Of a DNA stretch of 64,000 bases, positions 52,172 to 64,000 are shown piece by piece; within the stretch, counting starts at the first letter, position 1; the number at the start of each line of letters is the position of its first letter. The stretch comes from Chaenocephalus aceratus (taxonomy: Eukaryota > Chordata > Actinopteri > Perciformes > Channichthyidae). Both the position numbers and the translations under genes were made by a program. The stretch lies in NCBI GenBank assembly GCA_023974075.1, contig CM043796.1, positions 23,986,927-24,050,926 of the forward strand, given 5' to 3'. Under the pieces are notes generated by a model. It saw only the letters and a list, made by a program, of their open reading frames with translations. It ran no database searches and was not told the DNA's origin.

Positions 52172-55100
52172 GCAGATTTACTTCTTGATTTAAGATAATG
52201 ATAATTAACTTAAACAACTCTTGACACGTTTGAAGAGTTCTACTAGCCGTTAGTTGAGCCTGATCTTACAGTAAATTCAAGCCTCCATTGCAAAGATATC
52301 ATCTCATATGTGTACCATGTGGACTTAAACATGCCTATTGTTTCTTTTAAAATACTTGCAAGACATCATCATAAATGTTAAAATCTTGACCCAAGCGACA
52401 CTTATTAGCGTATGCCAGAGCTTTTGATAACATCTCATTCCTCAGAAAGAAGGAGTCAAGTGATGTATCCTCAATTTTAGCTAAAAGAAAAGCTAATAAA
52501 GTGGGGTAAAATATGTATTTTATGTGTAACTATAACACCTAGTTTTCCTCGCACTCAGACACTAATTTCCTGGCTTTACTTGATCTGGGCACAAACACAA
52601 AATGACTTTTTTCTTTTTTGTTAAGTTCAAAACCACTCCTCAACATCACTTTCAGTTCATTCTGTACCGGTTTTGTCCAATGTTGCTAATCTGACATGTG
52701 ACGTTTCCCAACCCTAACTATAACCTTTGCAAAAAAAAGTAGATGAACAAAAAAACCCATTATTTATTTAGTTTAATTTGATAAAGAGACAATGTTGTTA
52801 TGTACAAATCAAGCTTTCTATAGAAGTTACAGATAATGTTGGTATCCAAAAGTGTACTTGGTTTAATTGTGGTGAAATGCGGTATCCATCGGATGTTTAA
52901 CATAACCCTTTCTTTCAGATTCTTTAACAAAGCAATAGAAGTTCAAAGAAAGTATGAATCCTCCTGATTGTGCCAAAGCAGCAGAACTGTAAGCTAACCC
53001 CTCTTTGGTGAAAACGAGCTGAGTTCAGCACTTCATTAAAACGGCTTAATAACCATTTCTGGACCTCTCCAAATAGCACAACTTAACGGGGAAGCTAAAG
53101 AAACTAAGCGCCTTGTAATGAGCTGTGTCTATAGGAGCGGTGTTTGGTGCCTTCATGGCTGCCGGGTTTCTTTTTCCCAGCCTGGGGATTTGGTGCTTCG
53201 TTTGTCAAGTGGAAGTGGCTCTTCAGGTTGTAATGTTGCTGTCACTGATAGGTGGAGACCAGCACTGTTACAGAGGTTAGCCGTGTTTGGTTGATCCTCC
53301 TCCTGCTTTAATATAATAATCCGTCAAAGTGCAGCTCCACTCGTAATTACCTGCTTCCCCTCCCTTTCTCTCCCACTGTCTTTGCTCTCAACACTTCAAA
53401 CGGGGGATTTTTCTCTTTGCATACAATATTTATATCCTTTATGTCAGTGGCTGGCTGCCATAAAACATTCATGCCACCTTTTCACTCCTTAATTCCATGT
53501 GATATTCCTTTTGTTTTGTTTAGATTTGATTTTGAACATGATACGTCCCACCGTATTCTCTCAAGAGTATCAATTCATTGTTGCTTCAGAATATTCCGGT
53601 TTACATTGTAAGACGTGGCACCTGCTTGACATGTGACTGCATCACCTGGTGGCATCACAATGTTGTTATAAACCTGCTGCTTTCAGAAGTCGCCTGTTGA
53701 TTCTTTGTTCATTTTGTCACAGTTGAGGAGCAGTTTGTGATGATAAACGCCATGAGGGTAACACCAATTTGTCAAACATCAGAGAAGAAACGGTCTACAC
53801 AGAGGTAGCTTTCTTTTGATATCTCCAGTTGTTTCCTTGTGTTGACGTGCCTTTAAAGAGTAGTGCAGGGATGAAGCATGTGTGTAGGCTATCCTGAAAG
53901 TTGGCATAGTAAGTAATTGGAGATTTGATTATAGCAGAAAAATAAGATCTGCGGCCAACATATTTATGATACTTGCACGTTTTGTTTAGTACGATATTTT
54001 TTACATATTAACACCAGATGTATAATCTTAGAAGCCTAAATGTAATCTCTAGATGTGAAAAGCTAACGTTATAAACAAACAACATGACTTCATGTTAACA
54101 TCGCTAAGCTAAAGGCGGCTAATGGTCGGCGTTTATTCAGTCTCTTGTTTTGCAAACGTCATTTTTTGAGAAACCTTTAAAACATTCACATGTGGGGTAT
54201 TTTCTATGTAGAACATTTTTTTTTCTTCATAAAGAAAAGCATCGACTTTGAAACGAGCTAACGAGAAGTGTGAATGCTAACTAAATGCTAACTTCAGCAG
54301 CTGCTCCACCTCCACCTCCCGTGTGTTTCTAAAGTCTTCTAAACTGAACAGCACCCCCCCCACTAACTTGTTGGTGCTAATGAAGTCAGTATGCAGGGTT
54401 GTCTTCTGCTCTCTGTGATCTAATGGGGTGAACATGGTTGTCTAACTGGTTGACTCCGCCGACTCTGCCGTCCCCAGGGAGCCGAAAGAGCGAGCGAGCG
54501 AGGGAGGGAGGGAGGGCACTGACCCGAGACCAGCAGAGGGCTTGTGCGGGGGGGATAGAGAAGGGGGAGGTTGCATGTCCATCATTAGAGTCACTATTTG
54601 TTCCCGGCTTTGAGGGCACTGGAGTGGAACTAATACTGAACAGCAGAATGGACATGGAGAGGGAGGGACACTTTTTACTGCTACATTAATTAAACTCATT
54701 CTCAACATGCTTCCCGTCTCCTCTCCTCCTGCTGGAGTTAAGTGGATCCTGGGCTGCTTTAACCTTTTCTGACGTTAAGCACTTCATCCCTCACTGATGA
54801 GAAGTGAATACATTTACTCGAGTACTGTGACTTAGTACAATTTTACGGTACGTATATTACTAGGGCTGGAACTAATGGTGATGTTCATGGTTTAGCTATT
54901 ATTTCTGAAGTCTTACTGTTCCGACATCAGTTTCTAGATCTATATCTGTTTTTTTAACCAACCAACAGTCTCAAGTTCAATGGTTTTGGATTAAACATGA
55001 ACGAAAAGAAATTCTCATAACAGAAAAGCTGGAACAAAAGAATGTTTGGTACTTGCAGGACTTCATCAATAGTTAATGGATTGTCAAAAATGTATTGTTT

Positions 55101-56550
55101 CAGCGATAAACTACAATTATTTACTAGTTACTTTCGCAGATTTAGATGAAACATGAAATAAGCTCATACAATAGTATTTGATTATTTTTTTAGGGTTTTA
55201 GAAACAACTTGAACTAAAATCACACCAGTTTGTCTCAGTATAATTACATAATACTAATCAAAGTCAGGCTGATAACCCTCTTCTATCTTCAGTTTGAAAG
55301 ATGTTCGGGTCCCTAATTTTAAGTGATGTTATGAAAATAGAAATGAAGATAGTGTATGCACACCCAAATGATTTATCGTGTGTAAGGTGATGCACCCGAA
55401 ACAATTATTGAGTGAAGCTCCAACCATGGCTGGATTAGCAACCAGGCAGAGCGGGCAGACCCTCGGGGGGCCCTTAGGTTCCTGTTTCACCTCGTGGCAA
55501 TTATTTGTGGTGATTTCATTATTTTCAGATTTGTTAGTTAAAGGTCCTGAAAACATATGTTCCCTATCAACAGCTGACGGTTGGGCTCAGGTTATGTCCT
55601 AAACGTCCACATACCAATCGCTGTTAGACAACATTTGAATCAAAATGTGTTTTCTTATTTTTCAGCCCACTGCAAAGCAAATGCGATCAAACCGCAGACA
55701 CACTGTCCCCGTAGAGCTAGAGTTTCTGAGCGTTAACTTTGAAAAGACAACAACAAAATGCCTTTTTCAGAAATGTGATTGTTGCTTATTTAGTCATGAA
55801 TATTTAATGGTATAGAGAAAGACTTAGACTGTGTTTTGCATCTAGCAACAAAGCACAATAAATATGAAATTTAAGGGGCCTCAAGGATGTGAAACCTAGT
55901 CGATCGGCTGCAATTGAGTTAACAAAAACTAACTATTAATAACTAAGGAGTACATTAACAATGCACAGATGGAGGGCTCTAGCTTGATTTCAATATTAAC
56001 GACTATCGGGTATACTAATCATGTTTTAACAGTTTGCTTAAATTATGCTTCCATATGGAAAAACTGCTCGTATGATTCAGTCTCTTGGATGAAAGGCACC
56101 TCAGAGTCCTTACTATGCAGATTTATGCATAATTTGTTAAAAAACACATTTGTTCCACGTCAAAACAACCAAGGATCTATCACGACATGACAGTCACTCA
56201 AATATAACTTTTTTTGATAAGTAACCAGCAAAAAAAAGGTGTCTGAACGAGCCATATTGTATCTGAATTGGGCCTGACATGTGCTCATAATTGAAAGCTG
56301 TTACGTAACTTTTGATAAGCTAATGTTTCCAAATCAGGGGCTTTTTCTGGAGTAACGATTTAAGTACGTCTCAGCTTAACGAGCTACCTGTGATGTAGCT
56401 GTGAGTGTGATTGATGGACAGTTATTTCTGTCTCAGAACGCCTCAGAACTCTATTTTCTCTCTTTCCTTCAAGACGACGGGGACAAGTGAACAGAAAGCA
56501 CTCGTGGCGGTGCCTGAGCGTGTTTTCGGCAGATCTTAAGTGAAACATAC
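52172..56550. other. Intergenic, no gene seen
   Basis: Mostly AT-rich. A homeodomain-core patch (CTCGTAATTACCTGC) lies at about 53300-53360. A weak transposon-like fragment (GGCTGGATTAGCAACC, GGGGGGCCC) lies at about 55424-55480. No exon was recognised on either strand. Confidence 0.4.
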
Positions 56551-56559
56551 TGCTTCAGC

Positions 56560-57440
56560 AGGCCTGCAAGACATCAGGCGGTGTGTTTCGTAAACGCGGC
56601 GGATGATGGATGTCTGTCTCCATCAGCGCCTGGCACCGTGAAGTGACAGCTCTCTGTTACGGTGACAAGTTAAGGTTCCAGCGGAGACAGATTGCCTTCA
56701 GGTGGCTCCATTTTCAAAATCTCACCAAGAATGAGAAGCGCTTAACTTTCCTTTTGAAGGCTGAAGGGCTCTCAGTGCCTTTTATATTCCACATTTCAGC
56801 AGGAACAAAAAGTAGAGAGGGGGGGAAATTGCTCATTTGAGAGTTTGCTTTAATATCTGTCTTTCAGAGATCAGAGGGTGTCATAGCATCAATCACGGGA
56901 CATGTAAAATTCCTTTAAAAGTGCATTATGCAATATAATAGCAGGTTTGGGTGACATTTAACTGCCAAAGGGAGGAAAGGCTGCTTACAGACCTATTGCC
57001 TTTTACAAAAGGGATTTCATCACACGTGGAGCCTTTGTGGATTTCTCCGGTTTGTCTAGCAAGCCGATGACTGAAATTAAAAATTAACTTTGTGCCGCTC
57101 CGATAGATAAATATGTTTTTTGCACATGCAAATAACGACACCTTCGAGCAAATGTTTCTGGGAGGATTCTCATAATAGTTCTGGTGACTTATTGATGAAG
57201 CGTCGCCTGAGCATTTGATCTGGATCATCTTTGTGCAAGTCTGCGTGAGAGCGGAAGAAAAGATTTCAGGGCCTGGTTATGCAGAATTTCTAATGAGTAT
57301 TTTTGTTTTCTTAAAAAAGAAAAGCGGAAATACCGGTAATAACTATGTGCAAAACCATTAGAATGAATATTTATGTTGCTCGTTATGAAATATTCATTAA
57401 GTCGGTATAAAAAAGAACAACGAACGGGATTGGGGAGAGG
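56560..57440. promoter_or_regulatory. Candidate enhancer cluster downstream of gtf3c4
   Basis: Repeat-poor sequence with AGCATCAATCACGGGACATG near 56885, GTGCATTATGCAATATAATAG near 56921, CCTGGTTATGCAGAATTTCT near 57272 and GAATGAATATTTATGTTGC, then TATGAAATATTCATTAAGTC. Paired AT-rich and POU-like motifs are visible; conservation is not tested. Confidence 0.38.
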
Positions 57441-57451
57441 GATTGTGTGGT

Positions 57452-58059
<608 letters not shown>

Positions 58060-58249
58060 GGGGGCGGCGGAGCCCTTATCACCTATTGCTCAGGAGTACT
58101 GACAAAACCCCCGGATTGAATATCTGACATCTCTTAACAAAAGCAGCAGCAGAAGTAGCATTTTCCTTGTTTGTTTTGTAAACATTTTTCTCTTTCCCTC
58201 CGCCCGAGGTGATACGAGTCCCTCCGTTCATCCGATCTCCACATTGCTC

Positions 58250-58680
58250 CACCTTTCATTCCCTCACTTCCCCTCCGTTCCATCTACCCAAATTAAGAAA
58301 TTAATGAGGGATAGGTTTTTCAGCAACTGCCCCCGCAATGTTTACCACTGATGAAATTATAATGTAGGCCCTGCTGTATTATTTATAAGCCAATTAGGGG
58401 AAGTGTTACTTGATTTGATGGGGAGCCGACACACAGAGTACATTTAACTAATGGAGACCAAGAGAGTAAAGGGAAGGAGGGGAGGGAGGACAGCTGAGGC
58501 GGACTATTCCGTACGATGCTCTAGGATTACGTGGCTAATTGCCCTGCTTTATCTGTCTGTCACGGATAGCCATGCATATTTTAGCGTTCCCAAAGACTTT
58601 GATTGTTTGCACTCGTGTTGGGGCTGTAACAAGTAGAGCAGAGGCCAGAGTGGAGTGTAGTTAAAAACTGGCAGCAGGGG
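58250..58680. promoter_or_regulatory. Strong candidate enhancer block
   Basis: CCAAATTAAGAAATTAATGAGG near 58288, GATGAAATTATAATGTAGGC near 58350, TTATAAGCCAATTAGGGG near 58382 and GTGGCTAATTGCCCTGC near 58530. Several homeodomain cores lie in repeat-free sequence. Confidence 0.42.
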
Positions 58681-58859
58681 AGGCAGGGAGGGGGCGACGA
58701 GGGGGAGTAAGGATGGAGGGTGGGTGTTTTCAGGGGGCGACCGCGCACACAACTCAGACGCTGTGACAGGTGGAGGAAGAGTTTTGACAAGGAGCAAAGG
58801 GGTGTCGAGGTGGGAAACTGTAACGGGGGGGAGAAAATGGTAGCTGTTCATTGAGAGGC

Positions 58860-59020
58860 TACAATTAGATGGCAACACAAACAGTAATTAATTTCACTTA
58901 TTGTAGCCTGTAGCCAAGAGCGCCTCGCTGACCTTCTTCTGCATATTGTTTAGAAACTATTTCGTAATTCTGGTTTCTCATTTGCATGCCTCATTTGCAC
59001 AACGGCAAAGGGGAAGTTGT
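58860..59020. promoter_or_regulatory. Strong candidate enhancer block with octamer-like sites
   Basis: ACAGTAATTAATTTCACTTA near 58881, then TTTCGTAATTCTGG. A POU octamer-like CATTTGCATGCC at 58979-58990 is followed at once by TCATTTGCAC. Dense, unique sequence. Confidence 0.42.
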
Positions 59021-59630
59021 GACATCCGCAGAGTCAACGAGGGACAGAAAAACCCCTCCAGTGAAACGTAGCTGGAGAACTGTGGCTAAAAACGATGTAG
59101 GGCTGCTGAACAAAGCCACTTATCGATGAGCTGACTCAAAATGAAGCAACATGTATGGCAGAATTTTTGTTTAAATCTTATTTAGTCAAATTGGAGAACA
59201 TAGGAACTTTCCTGCCTCTCACATCAGACATGTGCAGCTTTTTCTCAGTTTCATCCCAAATAAATGGTGCTGAAGGTTACTTCAACGTCTGCACAAATGA
59301 ACTGGTTTCAGTTTGTTCAATGTGAGATAGTTTCATGTTTTATATCATTCTTCATTAAATATCTTTCATATGAGGAATATTTTTAGAAAAACTGCTCTCA
59401 ACTTCCAAAGGACATTTCCCTCAGTTTTTCTGGCTTTTATAAACTAAACAATTAATGATAATAATTGTTAGTTGGGGACTTGTGTAAAATGTATTTAGCT
59501 TATTCAGGCAACTGATCCACAGAATTTATTTTAGATAAAATAACTCCTCATAAACTAATCAGTTGCAGCCCTGGGAAAGTTACGAATAAAATTAACTCCA
59601 GTCCTCAAATATGTTACAATACAAAACCTA
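59021..59630. other. Spacer, no gene seen
   Basis: AT-rich unique sequence without recognised features. Confidence 0.4.
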
Positions 59631-59639
59631 TATAATTGA

Positions 59640-60260
59640 TCATGTAACGGACGGTTTTCTGTCGTCTATTGGGGTAATTGATTGCCAGCTTATTTATGGT
59701 GCAAATCTTGCAGGAACATCTTTAGGCCCTTAAGTGGGGGCTCCGAGGAGTAACTCTGACTGATGAGCTTTTTGAAAGTTGATCAGACACTTATGCTAAG
59801 AAGGGGAAACTGGAGCAAAGGCATCCGTAATCATCTGATGAGGGGAAGCTTATCTGAACGGTTTCCTTTTCTCTCCTCTTTTATCCAGCCGGATCACATT
59901 GCAGATCTTTACATAACAAAAGAGCTACCTGACTGGCTCGCTTCATGTTAAACTCCCCCCGGATCCATAGACACTCTGCGCGTGTGGGTCCGGGTTCTGG
60001 TCTGAGGGTAACCACGTAGAGCAACACATTGTGTCGTCGTAATTTCCCTGAAATGCTGTGCGATAAAGGTTTTAGGCCCGAGCATATTGGAAAATTTAAG
60101 GGTTTTCTCCCTGCGACGAGAGTGTCATTAATTCACGATTAAAAGTATTAGTACAGGCTTTGTGTGGTGATTTATTTAAAGGCTGGTACTAACGCTGGCT
60201 CAGTTTCCTCCTTTAGGAAATGGGTAATAAGATCCATTGCCAGGCTTTCTTTAGCGTGCC
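59640..60260. promoter_or_regulatory. Candidate enhancer-like block
   Basis: GGGGTAATTGATTGCCAGC near 59669, CTTATTTATGGTGCAAATC near 59688, and AATTCACGATTAAAAGTATT near 60130. Repeat-free and mixed composition. Confidence 0.3.
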
Positions 60261-60319
60261 TCTCCACGCACACACATCCCATATTGGTGTGTCTCCTCCA
60301 CACATAAGCCCTGTCACCA

Positions 60320-60800
60320 CCGCCGTCGCAGTCACCATGTTAACTTATTCATCCCTGTTAAAGCCCATGTAACTGGATAGCTGTTAATTAATATAGCTGT
60401 CGGGTAAATGGTTGCCGCCGGACCATCGCCACCATCCATCAGTAACATAATCTGCGGCTTGTTTTCATGCCAGGCCTCAGGCTCAATTAAGATAATGCTA
60501 TGCAAACGAGGTCTCTCGCCATTAGCCTCATCACTGAGGGGCCGTTTATTGGCATAACTGGGGCACTCCAAAGAACAATTAACGTGGCGCCTCCCTCCCC
60601 ACCTATGAGATCAGCGAGCATCCCATGAACACGACGGAGGAGTCACCAGTCGTGACCGCGGGGCGACAACTCTCGGCTGCAGACTGACCCGGGAGGTCCG
60701 ACGGCAGCAGCTGGAGAGCACAGACGGCCCTCCGCAGGCCTGAGACCTGCCTGACTGTAATTATCACAACGTCATGCTTTATGTTGGATATTAAGACACT
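60320..60800. promoter_or_regulatory. Strong candidate enhancer block
   Basis: GCTGTTAATTAATATAGC near 60380, CAGGCTCAATTAAGATAATG near 60477, ATGCTATGCAAACGAGG (octamer-like, 60496) and CTGTAATTATCACAACG near 60754 are embedded in GC-balanced, repeat-free sequence. Minus-strand frames here show no known domain. Among the best conserved-element candidates in the window. Confidence 0.45.
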
Positions 60801-61169
60801 GTTTATATCGCTCATTTAGCACATGACCTACAGCGCAGTTAATGTGGTTGATGCTTGACGATGCAGCACAAAACGTCAGAGCTTTTTTTGTTCTGGATTG
60901 AAACGTCATATACAACGCCATTGTTATTTTAGTGTCTTGTCCTTGGGCCCTTGTAAGAGAGTTTCCAAAAGCTCTTAACATTGGTTGCTAACTTTTTGAA
61001 TTGAGGCATACCAGCTCATCATTTAGGTAACGTAAATGCTTCAAAATACAAAAACATTATACCAGAGCCACTGAAATTGGACAATTTATTCTTGCAAAAG
61101 CTGTATATCTTTTTGTTGTTGTACGTGGTATGGTTCTGGTTATCTCTCAGGGTTGGATGAGGCCATCTG

Positions 61170-61310
61170 TGTTGAAGATGTTGGGTCAGGTTTAGGCCTC
61201 AGGCTGGGGTTAGGGGAGACAGGTTAGGGTGTGGTTACCTCCATGAATGATGTTGGGACTGGGCTGGTTAGGGCTAGGGCCAGGGTTAGTCTCTACAATC
61301 AATATTTCTC
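61170..61310. repeat. Degenerate GGTTAGG-type repeat
   Basis: Units such as GGGGTTAGGGGAGACAGG, CAGGTTAGGGTG and GGTTAGGGCTAGGG resemble those at 57727-57810, without flanking microsatellites. Confidence 0.45.
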
Positions 61311-62540
61311 TGGTATTTTAAAATAATGGTATGCTTTAAAGTTATGATGTCGCTCAAGGAGAACATTAAACATCCCCACCCTGAATCAGTAAAGAAGTAT
61401 ATCATGGTCCGAGCCAATAAGAAGTGAAGTAGGGGGCGGGTCATTGGACCGGTGCAACCAATGAAAATGTCGAGTCGCACTTTCGGATGCAAACTGTCTT
61501 TGGTTGCAGAAGCTCTGACACAGCCTTAGGTGTTTCCTCCAATTGAAAGAGCACTTAAAAGTACGCTGTGGATTTATTGTAAATGGATCCCAGACATGCG
61601 GTGCAACAAGTACTGTGAAGACACTACGAGGCAATAAACATGGATAAAAACAATAAAAAAAGAAAGAAATGCATTTGTGATGTTTGTTATGCATCAAAGA
61701 AAAACACAGTGTAATCAATGCATAAATATAACTTTTGTGAATTTACGAAACAATGTGGAACCTTTGAGTAAGTCTTTATTCACACATTCAAAATGAAGAT
61801 GCTAGGCATGGTGAACTCAAATTCAAACCCTGTTCACTTCTCCACCATTTTGAGCCAAGTTATAACCTCGTCATCTTATATTTTTGAAACGGAAATCAAC
61901 ATGCGTACTTGGACAGGCTTTAGATGTGGATAAAAAAACTGGGGCAATGGGGTGTCAGTGGGCTGACCCTAAAGGGGGAGACAGGAGGATGCTGTTGGCA
62001 GAGAAGTGGACATGGAGAAGGTCAGTGATGTAGGAGGGGGGGGTTGTGATGTAGCGAGAAGAAGTTTGAATTGAATGTGCTGCAGGAGCCAGTTCACTTT
62101 CTAAGTACGGGAGTGAGAAGCAGAGTTCTGAATGTCGTGAAGTATTTTGTGGACTTTTAAGAATAAGCGACAAAAGTGGTACCGTAGTGATCGACTGTGC
62201 ATGTGTGATACGTGACCTACAAGTGGACAGTATAACAAAACTATTTCACATCTGTGGTGTCCGCAGCCGTCTATATGCACACGTCCATTGGGAGTGTAAC
62301 GGAGGCTTAACACTGCCTATGGAGGAGACACTGAACTGGAGATTCACCACTTGAACTCTGAACACCAGAAATAACTCCGTCAAGGGAAAAACTTCGGACG
62401 GTTACACTGAAAATGAGCCAAATTGTCATTTCTAGTAAGATCATTATTTTAAAGTACAATTTCTGACTAAATGTAACATTCTGAATATAGCATTTCGAAA
62501 AGTTTCATGGCCCTTGCACCGTGAACCTGCCATCCTAATT
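61311..62540. other. Intergenic, no gene seen
   Basis: Unique, mixed composition. Short frames have no recognisable domain. Confidence 0.4.
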
Positions 62541-62720
62541 TGTACATTTCTAGACTTCCTGTGTGCCGAGTCACATTCCCACACACTTTCCTTCACCGCG
62601 CGATCGTTGTTGATTTGCAGGTTCTCTCCCTTCAGCTGGAGAGACAAAAGCCACATCTCTGCAATACTGAAGCCCTTCCCATATGTTGTCGGCTCACACC
62701 TCCACTTTGCTACATGACTT

Positions 62721-62762
62721 ACACACACACTCACACACTCACGCACACACACACACACACAC
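62721..62762. repeat. (CA)n short microsatellite
   Basis: Interrupted CA run of about 42 bases. Confidence 0.9.
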
Positions 62763-62799
62763 CATAGGCGGGCTTCGGCACTAGCTATAATGATTCCTC

Positions 62800-63420
62800 T
62801 GACACACATTGGGGCACATCATTCCACAGCACAGCACAGCTTTGCAGCTCAAGGCCCCTAAACCTCGCTCACACTTCTCTCTAGCAGGATGCTCGCCGCG
62901 TGTGTGTGTTCGCGGCCCACGGCTGAGAAGTGAGAAGCGGCTCCTGGGGAATTCTAAGAGTCAAGCCCCCCTAAATCTTCTTGTTTCAACTTTAGAAAAT
63001 CAATAGGATAAATATCCTGTTTGCCCCTCTTGTCCTCAGCCGCCCACCTCCAGCTTGCTCGGGTTACCGGAGCGGAGAATCTCGCTCTCACCTCAGGCTA
63101 TGTTTAATACAATCCGTGTTTTTTTCAGCGCTGAACGGGCAAGATCTCAGGTGCAGCTTTCTTTTAAACAGCGAGCAAGAGGGAGAATCATGTTAACATA
63201 TGCCATTGGAGAACGCCACCGGCTAAGTCCTCCAATCGACCTGCTCCGTGTGCGATTAGGCTAGTGAAGCTGAGCCCGGCCCAGACACAGATCGAAGAGG
63301 GTACACTCTCAATATGGATGCGAACCGTGCCTGCCGCGGCCACATGCAGCTGCTCCTATTGATTTTTCTGTCCTCAATTATATAATAGAAGCTCTGTTCT
63401 GGATTTGAACTTAAATCACA
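62800..63420. promoter_or_regulatory. Strong candidate enhancer block
   Basis: Some 600 bp of repeat-free sequence with GATAAATATCCTGTTTGCCC near 63007, CTATGTTTAATACAATCC near 63097, CATGTTAACATATGCC near 63188, GCTCCTATTGATTTTTCTG near 63352 and CAATTATATAATAGAAGC. No coding family was recognised in any frame. Confidence 0.4.
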
Positions 63421-64000
63421 TAGTTTGGCGAGCGAGCGTGTCCCATAAATCAAGAAAAGCATTTGGACTCATAAGAAATAGGATTTGTATCGACTGTGTT
63501 TGGCTGCCCCTCTGGAGAGATTTGCGTGGCTACTGTGTGAACGCGCGATACAAAAGGGCGGGTACGTTTTCCTTTTTCTTATGTGTTCCAGGTGGTTGGA
63601 CTAAAGACAAAGGGGCACTGATACAAAACTTTGAGTGCACAGTTCAGCAAGCCACAACTCATGCTCTCACAAATCTGTTTTGAAAAGCCCCCTGGATTAG
63701 TTCTCCCAGTACACAGTTGACTCTTCTAATTGGAAGACACCCACTTTCTTTAGCCATTTGATCCATTGGCAACTTTGTTGAAATACATCCTTGCAGTCTT
63801 TATCCTCCCAGGCATGTCGATAGGAACATGCAGGTTAAGTCATTGTGAGTGAAAACACCAAAAGCCACAAAAATAATATTTGGCTCAACCTAACAGCCAT
63901 TAGAAGTTCAGTTCAGTCTAAGAACAGAAAATAAAAAGCATTTATCAATGAGTACAAATGAATCTTTAGGTGAATCAAAAACCAACTAATAATAACCCAA
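63421..64000. other. Window end, no gene seen
   Basis: The plus-strand frame at 63405-63683 has no recognisable domain. The last 300 bases are AT-rich unique sequence. Confidence 0.4.

Overview
This window is vertebrate nuclear DNA, most likely from a percomorph-type teleost fish. It has split genes with GT-AG introns, very abundant (CA/GT)n microsatellites, tRNA-derived SINEs whose 3' tails resemble L2-clade LINEs, and small hAT-like and TTAA-flanked DNA transposons. The fish assignment rests on the repeat families and on protein similarity recalled from memory. No database was searched.

Two protein-coding genes are supported, both on the + strand. barhl1 (3140-7690, three coding exons) encodes a BarH-like homeodomain transcription factor. 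gtf3c4 (40867-50343, five coding exons) encodes the TFIIIC90 subunit of the RNA polymerase III factor TFIIIC. In mammals the order is BARHL1 - DDX31 - GTF3C4 - AK8, so conserved synteny supports both calls. No ddx31 exon was recognised in the 33 kb between the two genes, and no further gene was recognised from 50.5 to 64 kb.

Layout: 1-2180 is the 5' flank of barhl1, with a microsatellite and a hairpin. 2190-3139 is the promoter and leader. 3140-7690 is the barhl1 coding region, with a candidate intronic enhancer, followed by an AU-rich 3' UTR. 8-40.8 kb is a gene desert where transposons and microsatellites alternate with low-repeat, homeodomain-motif-rich blocks that look like developmental enhancers. 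40.8-50.5 kb is gtf3c4; its first intron holds two inverted copies of one SINE, one of them split by a 1.27 kb hAT element with an 8 bp target duplication. 50.5-64 kb is again desert with enhancer-like blocks.

Two further points stand out. First, both genes carry many single-base indels in coding exons while splice sites, stop codons and recognisable protein sequence are kept. This fits uncorrected long-read assembly error better than pseudogenes. Second, the desert without ddx31 fits a genomic regulatory block around a developmental regulator that kept its enhancers and lost the bystander gene. That second point is inference and needs alignment to other fish genomes.
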